Part shown: positions 1-12,587 of the stretch, in pieces | Position numbering within the stretch: position 1 is the stretch's first letter | Layout of the letters: every line of letters begins with the position of its first letter | Assembly (NCBI GenBank): GCA_030280995.1 | Contig: JASXTE010000011.1 | Span: 21,261,817-21,325,816, forward strand | DNA: 64,000 nt | Direction of reading: 5' to 3' | Origin: Hemileia vastatrix | Taxonomy: Eukaryota; Basidiomycota; Pucciniomycetes; Pucciniales; Zaghouaniaceae | Translations under genes and position numbers: made by a program | Notes under the pieces: generated by a model | The model's database searches: none | Seen by the model: the letters and a program-made list of their open reading frames with translations, nothing else | What the model was told of the DNA's origin: nothing

Positions 1-3000
1 AACATTTCTCCCCACTCACTCTCCAAACTTCTATTATACACCAAAACCAAACAACCTTGTTTCAAGCAATTCCTGAGTCTATGAGCCAACCTCTTTTCCC
101 AGTATCTGAGTGATTGAATTCTTTTCTTCATCATTCTAGAGTATGCCTTCTCTTGACAATCCTCTCTAAATTCCAACAGTTGCATCCTGGCACAGAGCAA
201 ATCTTCTATTGAGCATATATCATCCCAAGAAAATCCAAGATAAGTGAAACCTTCCAAATCCGCTGGTAGAACAGCTTTCTGCCCAAAAGTTAACTCATAC
301 TGAGAATAGCCAATTGTCCTTTTCACAGTGACCCTATCAACAAATAACACCAAGGGTAAATAATGCTTCCACTTTTCAGCAATATCTCCACACATCTTCA
401 CCAAAGGATTTTTGATAACTTGATGGCTCTTTCAGCCATGACTTCAGCTTCCGGATAATAAGCTGTAGCCACTCTAACTTTAGAACCAATACTTTCCACA
501 GCTTCTTTAAATTAAGCTCCAAACTCTGGCCCACCGTCAACAATCAGCAACTTCATTAACCCATATCTAAACACCTGTTCCTTCTTCAAAAATTCTGCAA
601 CATTTTTGGAAGTCAAATTAAACAGAGGCACTTCCTCAACCCAACCAGACAAATAATCCCTGGCAACAATCACGTATTTATACCTGCCCTCTTTGATATG
701 GACAACATCCAGACTGACTCTTCAAAACACAGGTGATTCACCAGTAGCACAGCCAACCTCTTTAGGTTTCAAGTGACTTCTTATTTTAAATTCTTCACAA
801 GATTGAACCCAACCCTGTACATCCAACTTCATACCTGGCAACCAAAATCTATCTGCTACTCTTCTATAAGTCTCCCCAATCCCTCTATGACCAAGGTCTT
901 CATGCAGAGACTTAAACACCAACTCTTGACCCTTCTTATGAGTCACCACTACTTGAGGATTTAGATGTCTCCTCCTCATTAACCTTTATCCTGACACATA
1001 TAAAGCAGGAATCTTCTTCTTGATTGCCACCCAAGTATCATCATCACAACTATCTGGCCTCTCCAAGGTTAACAGATATTCAACCATAGTAAAAAAACCC
1101 AATCTGACCTTAGGTCTCATCTTCAATATCCAACAAAAAACATCCAAGGGTACAACCCTGTCATCAAAATCACCAGTGTACACATGAGACACTTGATCAG
1201 CCCAACTAAGACACCAATCCCTAAACTTTGGTACATAATTTCTATTCCACTGAATCTTAAGAGAATCACGTTCACTATCAAAAATTCCATTTTCTAAATT
1301 TGAGCCATACCAAACAACAGCCCCATCTTTATCAACAAAGACATCCTGATCACCAGAAACAAGATCAGATCCAGCCAGTTTAACCTCTTGAGGGAGGAGA
1401 GAACAATCTTACAGTTTAGCCTCATGGGGGGGGTGAGAAAAATCTTCAGCACCCTTTGTGCTGGCCCTAACCACTGGGAAATCTTCATAAAATTCTTCAG
1501 AATCAGAAACTTCATCTGTGGGTAGTCTCCTTGATAATCAATAAGGCATTTTAAAAGTTTTTCAAGGTTTGTGTACCAGGTCAAAAAAAAAAATTCTGAA
1601 TAAATGCCACCCACCTAATCATAGGAGCATTTGGAAGACTGGGTGTGTTGATCATTTGAACCAGAGATTTACTATCCACCTGCAGCTCAAAATTCTGCCC
1701 TCACAAAACAGTTTTCAGCTTCTTCAAAATATTTGCTACACCACACAATTCCAACTTAGGTTGAGAATATCTATATTCCACCTCATTAACTACCACAGAC
1801 TCATACCTTACTTGCCTGACCCTCCCAGTTTAATCTTCCTGAGACAAAACAGCACCAGAAGCAATATAACTTATATTAACTGCCAGATAAAATTTTCCAG
1901 CTTCCACACCATAGTGCAACTTTTAAAGAATAATATCTTCACCCACCACCTTTTTCAAATTCTAAGAAGCCTCTTTACACTATTCAGTCCATAGCCACTC
2001 TGCATTTTTCCAGGTCAGCCTCCTTAAAGGTGAATCCAGCAAAGAAAAATCTTTAATAAAAATTCTGACATACACACAAACCCCCCGAAATCCCCTGACT
2101 TCAGTATTATTTTTAGGCCTTGGCCATGACTGAATTTAATTAACCTTTTTTTGTCATAATACTTCCCTCTTTACATACCACAAGACCCAAATATTCAAGA
2201 GCAGGAACACAAAAACAAAACTTTAACCCAGAAACGGTCAAACCAGCCTCTTCAATCATAAACAATACTCACTCTAGAGTGATTGAATATTCCCAATCAA
2301 ACCTCCTTATACCTGGGTTCTCCTTAAGCACCTCATTCCCATAATCAGTGGATGTTACTTTGATACTACCATCATCAATAACAATGTGAGAATGAGTAGG
2401 AAACTCATACTGTAAAATAACAGACATTTGTGCTTGATATACTGCTACAGAATTAGTTTATCCTTGAGGAAACCTAGTGAACTGAAAACTTCCCAAAGGA
2501 GTCTCAAAAGTTGTAAGTGGCCGTGAATCCATGTGAAATTCCCTTTCATCATAACCACACATAATAACACCCAAACCATAACACACCCTTCAAGAAAAAT
2601 CTTTCACAAGTCCTCTGCACTTGGCGGCATAACAGCATCCTTGATAGTGACTCTATTCAAGGATCTAAGAACATGCACCACACTCTACTTCCCATTCTGC
2701 TTCTTTACACAGAGAACTGGACTTGAGTAACTAGATGTTGATTGTTTGTATTAACCATTCCTAACTCTTTCCCTAAAAATCTCTACAAAATCATCCCTGA
2801 TAGCAGCTGGAATTGGAATAGATTTGATTTGCCAAGGTTCATGACAAACCACAGGAATCAAGTAAGTTTCCCCATAAGAGCGTTGCAACACACCCCTTTC
2901 TTCTTCAACAAATGCAACTTCTTTCTCCCTCAGCACAATAACATGCAGCAACAACTAATTTTTCTCATCAGAAAACCACCCATCAGGACCAAAATTAATA

Positions 3001-4010
3001 ACTTTAAACCTTTCCAAAGTAACTCTAGCAGTATCCAAAAAATCACTAGGATTCTTCACCAGAGGAGTACAGTACATATCCCTTACAAAGGGGGTCTCTT
3101 CAATGGAGGATTCTAACCTTCAGGCATAGGCTCATTGACAGTCCTAATCTTCTGTGCTACCTTCTTATACGTTGCAGCTCCACCTTCCACTTGAGTGATA
3201 TTCAGGACATCTTCACCACTTGACCTGGAACAAAAACCAAGGGTTTCCCCATTGCTCAAATGTGTGACCAAGGTAATGTTTTTGAAAGGTGTAGAAGAAA
3301 ACCTAGCTGTGCACAATTGGGAGAACTTACTTTTATTTGTAAATCTCATCACTCCAAAACTTTTCTGCACTTCCACATCTTCATCCTCACTTCGTTCTTC
3401 TAAATCTTCAAATATTGATTCATCTGCTGAATCACATATTATAAAATTGTGCAGTTTATCCACATGCTGGAGGCCCAAAAATTGACCTTGATGATCTTCA
3501 CAGAAATAATTCTTGTCTTCTTTCTTGATTAACTTAAGATTTTTTTCTTGATTTTCTTCAGTTATCTTGAAATTTTTGTTTTCTTTTCTTGAGTTTTCTT
3601 CTATCCTACAAAAATAACCAAGCGTTTCCCCAATTCTCACAGACATAGTCAAGTTAATGTTTTTGAAAGGTGTAGAATAAACCTTAATGGTGCACAATTG
3701 GGAGGACTTACTTTTTGACCCATATATCACCACTCCACAGCTTTTCAGCATATCTTTCAATAAAGACATATAACCAATCTTCTTATTTAAACTTGAATTA
3801 AAAATAATTGAGAATTTTGAGATAGAATAGATAATTGATAAAAATCTTGAAGAATACTTTCAGAGAAGAGAAACATTAAAAAGAGAAAGTTGAAAATTAA
3901 CTTAGTATATCTCCAAGGGAGCTGACCTACTGCAACCTGGGATTTCCTCAATAGAAGAAGAAGTTGTAGCACTAGTGCAATCAGCCCTCATCACTCTAAA
4001 AAAGACAGAA
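1..4010 (-). pseudogene. pol: Gypsy-A pol: spacer, RT, RNase H and integrase, degraded
   Basis: The order on the minus strand is: a spacer domain (3769-3113, with one copy of the HQ(D/G)QFLGLQH unit that is present three times in B); reverse transcriptase (about 3110-2100, recognisable WQIK(S/P)IPIPAAIR and SSYSSPV blocks); RNase H (about 2050-1500); and integrase (1192 to 1, with the HxxxxLGHRG...SCEE zinc segment). Stops and frameshifts occur throughout, so no full enzyme can be made. Collinearity with B extends to the last base of the window. Confidence 0.75.
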
Positions 4011-4089
4011 TCCCACTAGAGCCTGAGACACACTCCAAAAAACCAGAGGCAGTACCCACATCTCTTCTTCTCCTAAAACAATCTGTGCA

Positions 4090-6390
4090 CTGTCACATTG
4101 AAGAAAAACCAGGCCTGGTCTCCCAAAAATTCCCTTCAGGGGATGATAACCTCATGTCAAGTCTCCTTTCATATTCACCAGTCAATTCCAAAAATCTTCC
4201 AAATCAAATTGATAGCCAGTTATTTCTTGAAAATCTGTCAAGAATGGCCCACCCAAAACATCTTTTACTGCTCCTTTGGAAATATAAAAATGAACCTTCC
4301 CTCAGGCTCCACCAACATCTAACTTCACAAACTCAGATGTTCCAGCCAATTCAGTGAAATGGCCACCAATCCCTCTCAAATTTCCACCAATACCTGTTTT
4401 GATGGAGAGCCCTAGATGAGTTTCCTCAAACAAAGAAATAAGGTTAATCTGAGAACCTGAATCAAAAAATTCCCTAGCCTCCCTGCCATTTAGAGTGACA
4501 TTGACATAACCCAGAGGTGCAGACAAGTGAGTTTCTAACCCCTCTCCAAATTTTTCAGCAGAATCACAAATGTATTCTACCTCCCCAGAAAAAACCCTTC
4601 TCCTGGTCAACAAATTTTTCTGCTTATCAGAAAATCCAGGACTGATAGCATACATCTCCCCATAAGTAAGGGAAACCTGACCCTGACTCATCCTTTCTAG
4701 GACAGAGTCCATAACATTAACTTGGCCAGAAACCACTGGCCTCTCAAAGTGAGCTCTTTGCTTCACTACCTTGGTCCTAGAAGATTCTTGAGGACCAGAA
4801 TCACCACCAGATTTACCATCAACAGGAATAAAACCAGATCCCTGACCAGAACCTCTAACTCAAGTGGGCTTTGGCAATGAAGCCAAAGGGAAAACTTCCT
4901 AAGAGTCAGAATCAACATCCATAAGCATCAGCTTAGTATTCATGTCCAATGCTCTAAAACTAGGGGGGCCCACATCTGCCATACCCTTCTGAATTTTATA
5001 CAGCTCCTCTTTGCTGTATTTCTTCCTAGCTGCACTCAGCCTAGTATCCACCTTTGAAGCTTTAGGCTTTGGTTGGGCCTGAGAGCTGCTCTTAGGCCTT
5101 CCTACCTTTCCTGCTTCCACATCATAAACACCAGCCAAGCATTCCCCACTTGACTTTCCACCACAAGAATACAACTCCAAACCACCAAAGGAAGATGTAA
5201 ATGAGGCTCTATTAGCCTCCATGCCCTTTCCCTTTCCATCATCTCCACCTTTACAAGAAGAAGAAACCTCATTAGGCAACTCTTCAAACCTTGGCCTTCT
5301 TGAGTTGACATTATGTCTCCTCTTCACCAAGACCACAGAAGCCTGACCATCATTAGGCTTCACAAAAGAATCATGAGGGAACTTGAAAACTTTCCCATAA
5401 ATTTCTATCTTCCCTTCAGACACATCCCTATTCAGTGCCCAAAAATCATTGGACTTGTGGCCCTTTGTGCTGCAATATGAGTAGACCCAAGTATCACTCC
5501 TACCAACCCTCCTTTCAAAATCTCTAGGGTGAGAAGGAGCCTTATTGGCCTTCTGAGCCTCCTGAACAAAAATATGTAGCTGTTTTGTCATATCAGGTAA
5601 CTGTTCCACTACAAGATTAACCTCTATAGGCTTCTCAGGAGCCTTACCCTTTTTCACATTTTCCTTCTTCCTAGATTCCTCCACATCTCCACAAAAGCTT
5701 CATTGACCTTGCTAACATACTTGGTGCTAGATTCTTGGCAAGAATATACTGCCAAAAGTTTCAGATGACCCTCCACAAACTTATTCACCACTGAAAGAGC
5801 AGGAAACTTCTGATTCACATTAGGATGAATCTTCATTTAATCCTTCCTTTACAACTCCTTCAGCATATCAATCTTTACATTCCTAGCCTGAGCAGACCAG
5901 AAAATTTCTCTAGCAGAGTCAGTACTCTCCAAAATCTGCATATCCACCAAATAATCCACAACTGGCTTCAACTGGGCTAGAAACTTCCTATAAGTATGGA
6001 GGTTGTCCACACCTCTATAAGATTGCTATTCACTTACAATTATATTGAGATCCACCATAAAGTACCTGGTTCCCCACCTGTCTTCCATCTTCAGACAAAA
6101 ATTTTTCCAATCCTTTCTCCTATAACCCTCCATAGCAGCCACTTCTTTCACCAGATCCCTGTCACCAACATAGAAGATGTCTTGCTTCACCATATTCTAG
6201 TGAGAAGCACCATCCACATTCCCAGCAGCCTCAAAAAGCTTCGGAAAAAACTTCACATCCTCCCCCATAAAAATAGGTCCTTCCAGGACTTGAACCTGAC
6301 AGAAGGCCTAACAGAAGCAGGAGGATTACAATCCTCAGCAGGACCAATGGTGCCACTACCACCACTAGAGAAAGAGGGTCCAGAAGCCAT
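4090..6390 (-). pseudogene. gag: Gypsy-A gag-protease, degraded
   Basis: The frame starts MASG near 6390, as in Gypsy-B, but is broken repeatedly before about 5830. The C-terminal half (5684-4899) is open: a lysine-rich stretch, a damaged zinc knuckle where the first and last Cys of CX2CX4HX4C are Tyr and Phe, then a Ser/Gly/Lys-rich linker. The aspartic protease segment (4766-4302) has the active-site motif FFDSGSQINLIS. In family terms gag forms the particle and the protease matures it; this copy cannot do so. Similarity to B runs through to about 4090. Confidence 0.75.
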
Positions 6391-6476
6391 GGTCCAATAG
6401 ATTTCAGAAAACCAATCTCCAGCCAAAGAAGAGAGTGAAAAAGTAACAGAAAGTCCAAAAAGCTAACAAATCCTCA

Positions 6477-6493
6477 CCCCACATTGGGCACCA
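6477..6493 (-). promoter_or_regulatory. Primer-binding site of Gypsy-A
   Basis: Four bases (TTTC) after the LTR end, the minus strand reads TGGTGCCCAATGTGGGG. This resembles the tRNA-Lys1,2 type primer-binding site (TGGCGCCCAACGTGGGG), with two C-to-T changes. The primer assignment rests on animal retrovirus knowledge; the rust tRNA was not checked. Confidence 0.6.
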
Positions 6494-6497
6494 GAAA

Positions 6498-7533
6498 TGT
6501 AGACAATCCTATAGTACTAGCTATAGGCCTTGAAAAATGGAGTTGGAGTAAAACTGGAGAGAAAAACCCCTGTCCCTTTGAGAAATATCAGGTGAGATTT
6601 ATTTTCTACTGAAAATTAGAGACTGTTACAATACCCATTCCAAAATGCTTCTTGACTGCTTTACAAGTCAAGAAAGTAGCCTAGATTGACCACAGACCAA
6701 AGAGAACCTGAAATGCAGAAAGATCCACACCAGGAAAACAAAACACTGCACTTGTTGCACAGAAAACAGAAATAATACTTGATGAAGGCTGCAAAGCTAC
6801 ACCAGAGAGACCAGTTGTCAAAGTTGAATTAAATGAAGAACTAACCTTGTAGCGAAAATAGCCAATTGTGGCCAAAAAACAGTGAAAACTGAGTGAGAAA
6901 CAATGATATAATTACCAGATGGTTGTATGATAATTAAGGTTGCCCCAAACTGTTTTATTCAGTATGTACACACAGACCACCACCTAAAAAATCCATGCAC
7001 AGCAACTAATTTGGCACTCTAAAACCCTCTAGAAACACTCCCAAGCCTTCTATAACCCAGGCAAGTGGCCCACCTAGAGGCGGCCAGACCTCCCTGAAGC
7101 CAGAAAACCACCAAAAATACTTAGAAAAATCCACCACAACTAATAAAACCCTTAAAACACAAAATAAATCTATGAAAACATTGAGACATAAACTATAGAG
7201 CCAAATTATCTCTACTTAATTGTACTAAGAACTTAACCCTAAGACTTAAGGTTACCCTGTAAAACACAAAAAATAAAATTAAACAGCTATCTTTAAGAAA
7301 AGAAAAGTGAGTAAATGACCTCTTAAAAATTAGAATATGAAAAATATCAACAAGACATCATATATAGAGACAAACCAGGGCTATCCAATAGTAGTACCCA
7401 CATACCTATAGTCACAATATTCACTGATTAAAAAACCAAAATACACCTAATTATTCAACCAATGTCAATTAAGACATACAAAAACAGCGCCAAAAAGACC
7501 AACAAAGGCCTCTTCCAATGTTGGAAGACCACA
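6498..7533 (-). repeat. 5' LTR of Gypsy-A
   Basis: This 1036-bp LTR begins TGTGGTCTTCCAAC and ends GGATTGTCTACA when read on the minus strand, giving the usual TG...CA ends. It is homologous to the LTRs at 21600-22515 plus 29711-29972, 40789-41840, 46548-47610 and 49538-50622. Near its 3' end it carries the CCTATAG-N6-CTATAGG inverted repeat found in the whole family. Open frames inside it are LTR sequence, not genes. Confidence 0.85.
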
Positions 7534-7814
7534 CAATTTCAATCCTTCTTGGCAACACCTTTTTTGCACTCCTGCTTTCTGAGACATTTGCTGCGTTACT
7601 GCGAGATATGTACCACAATGCTTATCATCAGGTTGGATATGATTGAATAGAAAAAAGATGTAAAATTTTCTCAAAACAATATACAAAATTAAAAAGTATA
7701 AAAATATGTGATATTTAGATAGTATATGTAACACAATGAGTATGTCATGTTAAAAATAAATATAGAAGAACTAAGAATATGAAAAAACTATGTACTTTTA
7801 CACCCATCCTTTCT
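7534..7814 (-). repeat. Copia 3' LTR (clipped) and polypurine tract
   Basis: The purine run AGAAAGGATGGG (7814-7803, minus strand) immediately precedes TGTAAAAGTACATAG, the LTR start. About 155 bp from 7802 down to about 7640 match the 5' LTR at 42761-42606 well; the remainder to 7534 is more diverged. The LTR is about 269 bp instead of 406 bp because the Gypsy-A LTR begins at 7533. Confidence 0.75.
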
Positions 7815-7829
7815 GTCAACTGTATCCAA

Positions 7830-9400
7830 CAGGCCAATTTTCTTGTTAAATTTAATAAATTTTTCTTTTCTTAGTGATTTCCTAAATTTGTCTGCAACCA
7901 TATCAGTGGTGGGAATGTATCTAAGATCAAATTTGCCATTATTGATTTGCTCTCCAATCTAATGAAATTGAATTTCAATCTTTTTTGTTCTTGTGTGGAG
8001 GACAGATTTTTTACAGAGTGTAATACCACCTTGATTATCTAAGAAAAGTACTGAAGACGTCTTTTGATCATATCCAAGATCAATGATTAAGATTTGCATC
8101 CAAATTGCTTCCTGACTTGCATCAACAGTAGCTTTACTTTAAGCTTCAGAAGTACTGAGGTCAAATGTTGGTTTCTTTTTGCAACACCAACTCACAGCTG
8201 TCCCACTTGTAGTAAATACATATCCTTTTGTCAAACAATGTGTCACTTGACATCCTGCCCAGTTGGAATCAGCAAAACCATCAGGTAGAAAATGGCTAAG
8301 ATTTCCATTGTTTGAGAAAATATAAAAGCCTTTGAAATTCAATTAAACATTAATTGTGCCCTTTAAATAGTGTGAAACTCTCTTGAACCCAGTCCAATGT
8401 TTAATTCCTGGTGCATTAAGAAATTGAGCTAGTTGACTATTGACAATGGCAATATCAGGCTGAGTTCCTTGAGTGATATATTTCAGTTTTCCAGAAGCCT
8501 GTCAATAATTACTGTTTAACTTAAAGAATTCTTCAATTTCATCTTCTTTTTCTTTTTCTAGCTGAGTGTTCATGATCATAGGTGTTGAGATCGGCTTACA
8601 GTTATTCATTTCATAAGATTGAAGCAGATCATTAATTTATTGATCTTGAAAAAGTCATATAGTTTTTTCTTCTCAATATCTGGTAACTCACATCCCTAAA
8701 ATAAACTTTGCATCACCCAAATCATCCATTTCAAAATGTGTTTTGATTGCTTCCTTGAACCGTGAGATGTCTATTTCAAAAATGGAAAGATCATCAATGT
8801 GGAAATGAATGTAACATGGATTGAGTTTGCTTAAATGAATGAATGAGAAAGGATCTGCTGAGGATTCATAATTATTTATTGAGTAGAAAAAGTTTAAAAA
8901 TTCATTGTACCAACAGCCAGATGCATGTTTCAGACCATAGAGTGAGCATTTAAGTAAAAGCACAGGGTTATTGAAATCTTCAGGTTTATTCATGCCAAGG
9001 GGAGAATTCATAAATGCTTCTTCTTCTGGTTTACCATGAAGCAAAGCTCCTTTGAAATCCATCTGAGTGAATTCCCAATATTCACTATTTTCTCAACTGA
9101 TTAAGACATGAAGTGTTGTCAAATTTCCAGTGGGTGCAAAATTTTCAAATTAAATAATTCCTGCCTTTTGAGAGCAACCTCTCACACACAACTTTGCCTT
9201 GTATTTGCTGACATTACCATCAGCATCTCATTTGATTTTGAAGACCCAAACTGAACCAATGGTGGAACTATTGTCAGGTTTTTCCATAATTTCCCATACT
9301 TTTTCTTCCTCTACCATTTTTAATTCTTTATCTATAGCATCAAACCAACTTTCAACATAAGATTGATTAATCTCTTCAAAGTAAGTGAGAGGATCAGAAA
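7830..9400 (-). pseudogene. pol: Copia reverse transcriptase and RNase H
   Basis: The best open piece (9062-8688) is the RT core: MDFKGALLHGKPEEE, a KCSLYGLK block and the catalytic HIDD box (YVDD in most Copia elements), ending in DDLGDAKFILGM. Downstream, with stops and frameshifts, come the RNase H blocks FADSNWAGCQ, the DLSTSEA helix, LDNQGGITLCKKS and the C-terminal primer-grip-like end. The order integrase, RT, RNase H is what defines Ty1/Copia. In-frame stops occur before and after the RT core. Confidence 0.85.
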
Positions 9401-9779
9401 ATACTGAGTTTGATGTAAATTCATTCTCAGAGTGCTAAGATAAAGCCATAATATTACATAGGTATTCATCAATTAGAGCATCTGAATCAAGTACATGACA
9501 AATTCATGTTCTTGGTCCCTCTATGATATTATTGCTGTCAATATTTGAATCAATATTCTTATCAGCTTTATCAGGGGCTAACTTATATTCCCAAAATCTT
9601 GTCAATTTTGATGTTGTATTTTTATTGGAGAGATTCTGCGAGTTTTAACTGACATCTATGTCTTGTTCAACTGGATTTGATGTGATTTACTCTGTATCAC
9701 AAATATTGTCAGGTATATCTGAGAATTTGGAATCCTTGGTGAAAATTTCAACCAATTCAAGGTTTTTATGATTTTAAGC

Positions 9780-10650
9780 ACTTAAAGGAATGGTTGATTT
9801 ATCAATTATCACACTATGTGAGTATAATATTTTCATCTTATTAAGTCTTAACAATTGTTATGATGTAGTGTGTTCTGAATATCCAAGAAAACAACACTTG
9901 ATAGAATTGGCTGTGAATTTTCCTTTTCTTAGACTTTTATTGAAGAATAAATATGCTGTGAAACTAAATGTTTGCATGAGTAAAATATTAGGCTTTTTCT
10001 TGAATCTTTTCTCAAATGGAGTCATGAAGTCAATAGATGCACATGGTAAAAAATTCTCTATGTAAATGGAAGTATTCACCGCTTCTCCCCAATACTCCAC
10101 TGGCATATTTTCATGAAAGAGAAGAGATTTTTCCATTTCTGTAGTGATAAAATTGCCTTGTTCCACAATTGGGTTTTGTTGAGGTGTACATGGCAAAGAC
10201 TTAATTATCTTAAAGCCTTCTTTAGAACTCAAATCCAAGATATTTTTATTAATAAACTTGGTTCCATTATCACAAACTAAGTGTGCAACTTTTTGTAAAA
10301 AAACATTTTTAATTTGAATTTTAAATTTCTGAAACACATAAAAAGTATCTGATTTGTTGCTAATAAAATATTCAAATTGATATGATGTAAATGAATCAGT
10401 GATCTTGAAATAATAATGAGATCCACCTTCAGATGATGGTGTAATTAATTCACTCAAATCAAAGTGTATGTACTCACGAAATTGTGTTCCTCATGGTAAA
10501 GTTCCAGGAAATGGATGATTATGATGTTTGGCATTGACACAGGGCTCACAAAAACTAAGATCTACAACAAATTTGAAACCCAAAATTTTTTCTAATTTAT
10601 TGAGGTAGATTTTATTTGAGTGCCCTAATCTGTGTCAAGGAGAAGCCTTT
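9780..10650 (-). pseudogene. pol: Copia integrase with pre-integrase zinc domain
   Basis: The minus strand encodes the HRLGH...CEPC zinc-binding segment (about 10640-10540), preceded by a stop, then an open core from 10457 to 9858. The catalytic triad is visible as HFDLSE (D), VCDNGTKFI (D) and QQNPIVEQGN (E; most Copia integrases have NGIVERRN). A conserved C-terminal block, CCFLGYSEHTTS, follows. One stop lies between the zinc segment and the core. The element is clearly Copia; activity is unlikely. Confidence 0.85.
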
Positions 10651-11239
10651 GGTATAAAGCCAATGAACAAATCAGTAATTTGCGACTTATTCAGTTAAAT
10701 TAGCCAGTTATACCTGTAAGTAGGAAGGACTTGTTTAAGATACATTTCAATAAATATAAAGTAAGTACAGTGATAAGAAATGACCTTTGGTATAAAGCCA
10801 ATGAAAAAATCAGTAATGCACAACTTATTCAGTTAAATGAGCCAGTTATACATAATAATCAAGATCAGAGTAACAACAATTTAGTCTATTTGAATTCATT
10901 AAAAAGGGAAGAAAATACACACCTGTAAGTAGGAAGGACTCGCTTCAGATAAAAAGCAAAGAAAGACAACACCTTTTAACCCAGTGAGTCTGACAAATTA
11001 CAGAGGTAAAATAGGAGTGAGATTACATGATAGTAGAGGCAGGGATACTTAAATTGAGGTAAGCACGACTAAAGCACAAAATTATCTATTATAAAGTATG
11101 AGAACATCTCATTACTAATGCATGACAATATAGTACTTCAGGAGGTGGTAAAGTCTCAGGCATATGTAATCTAGCTGACAAAGAAAGAAAGAAGTGTAAC
11201 AAATATAGAAAGAGGAAAAAAGAAACTAAAAAGAGATTA
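10640..11239. repeat. Extra ~600 bp inside the Copia pre-integrase region, with a direct duplication
   Basis: Between the two halves of the Copia HxRLGH region lies about 600 bp that is not part of the polyprotein. It contains a 69-bp segment at 10644-10712 repeated at 10785-10853, and a CTGTAAGTAGGAAGGACT segment at 10712 repeated at 10923. Degenerate copies of the pre-integrase sequence lie on both sides (about 10620-10650 and about 11250-11280), as if the target had been duplicated. No coding potential is evident. Confidence 0.4.
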
Positions 11240-11344
11240 CTATTCTGACAATCTGAAGTGCCAAAGCAGTTTTGAGTTAGATGATAAGAAAGAATTGAAA
11301 GAAAAATTGAAAGACTCACAAAAATTTTCATTAAGAACAACAAG
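11240..11344 (-). pseudogene. pol: Copia pre-integrase fragment left of D1
   Basis: The minus strand from 11344 is open for 34 codons and contains LLWHFRLS, the start of the Copia pre-integrase zinc domain, before a TAG at 11240. It continues the protease-side frame that stops at 20809, with one shared AAG. It therefore marks the exact target site of D1. Confidence 0.65.
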
Positions 11345-11394
11345 CACCACGGGAAATCTGGGGGTGAACTGCTAGCAGTTCCCTCTATTTGAAA
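11345..11394 (+). repeat. D1 left terminal inverted repeat
   Basis: It begins CACCACGGGAAATCT and includes the 16-bp perfect palindrome GAACTGCTAGCAGTTC. It is the reverse complement of 20759-20808 with about five mismatches. Confidence 0.8.
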
Positions 11395-12587
11395 CTATCA
11401 GGAATTTGCCAGGAAACTGTTGGAAAACCATCCTGAAACTGTCAGAAAGATGTTTTTAAATCTGATGAAAAAACATTGAAAAAATAAACTGTCACAGATT
11501 GAATCCAGAACAATCCCTCCTTGAGCAGAGCTTAAGAACCACATTGAACATCAGTTAATCTCAGGTTTGTCAAAAGGTTGAACAACATCACTTAGCATAC
11601 CTTAATATTCAAATATTAAACTTGAATATATGTTGCGTGTATGATATAGATGCATATGCATTTGAATTTGCATGGTGGATACTTATTGCATGCTAAAAAT
11701 TGATGTGAAATGCCTATCCAAAGTGTATGCATAATGACTATGAAGAATAAATATGCATAAAAAATATGCATAAAAATATGAATATTGAATATGCATAAAA
11801 ATATGCATATTGAATATGCAAAAAAAAGGTGCATATATGTATATGAATAAAATATATTAATATGCATATAAATCTGTATAATGAATATGCATATGAATAT
11901 GCATAAGTATGCATAATGATTGAAAAATGCAAAACAAATGATGCTTAACGAGTATATTTTATGCATAAATAGAAATATGCAATATGAATTCATATTGCAT
12001 ACAGATAACACTGGCAAACCATTTTGACCAAAACTTATACTAAATTTTCTTTCTGGAATAAAGGTGTGAGGGAAGGAAGAAAAACAGTCCGACGTTAGAA
12101 AAATGCTACATGCACTCATTTTGTAGCAGAGCAAATGAGAAGTGCTGAATTATCGTTGGTGCCCATAATTTAGTACAATATCATAATTTTATTTAATTGT
12201 TTTCAATATTGAAAAGACTTTAGGTCGGTTGGTATGGATCTAGCTGTGCCAGGGTCTAATCTAATTATTTTAACAATTTCTTAATAATTAATGGGTTTTA
12301 ATACAAAAACAGGTTGTATTTTTTGTGGGATATTGGATATGATAAGGTCTTTTGTAAAAAAACTTATATTGTTTAAGAATATTCCTGAATCAGATGTGGG
12401 ATAATCACTTCAAAAAATTGTAGTACTGTGGGCAATAAAATATATGCACAAGCAGTAAAGAAAGGACCAAGTGAACCCTTTTTGTGCAGTGGGAATCATT
12501 AGAGTGGAATTGTGGATGAAAAATATAATTCATTATTACCATTTTATTTAATCAAAAAATTTATAATATTAAAAAGAACTATTGATT
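11395..12587. repeat. D1 left interior with ATGCAT-rich block
   Basis: No gene is seen. From about 11640 to 11990 the palindromic hexamer ATGCAT occurs about a dozen times, often as TATGCATA, and this generates a spurious minus-strand frame rich in His, Tyr and Ile. Clustered short subterminal motifs are typical of CACTA elements, where they bind transposase, but that role here is inference. The rest to 12587 is plain AT-rich sequence. Confidence 0.5.

Larger units (their letters stand above)
1..7533 (-). mobile_element. Ty3/Gypsy retrotransposon A, 3' part outside the window
   Basis: Read on the minus strand the order is 5' LTR (7533 to 6498), primer-binding site, gag-protease and pol, reaching the integrase C-terminus at position 1. 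It is collinear with Gypsy-B at 29711-36660 and recognisably the same family, so its missing part probably includes the antisense gene module seen in B and C. The coding region is littered with stops and frameshifts. Its LTR edge abuts, and probably truncates, the Copia 3' LTR at 7534. The far end is off the window, so a target duplication cannot be tested. Confidence 0.85.

Noticed and set aside
11616..12134. 172-codon minus-strand frame rich in His, Tyr and Ile
   Set aside because: Produced by repeated ATGCAT motifs; no domain and no relation to known proteins.
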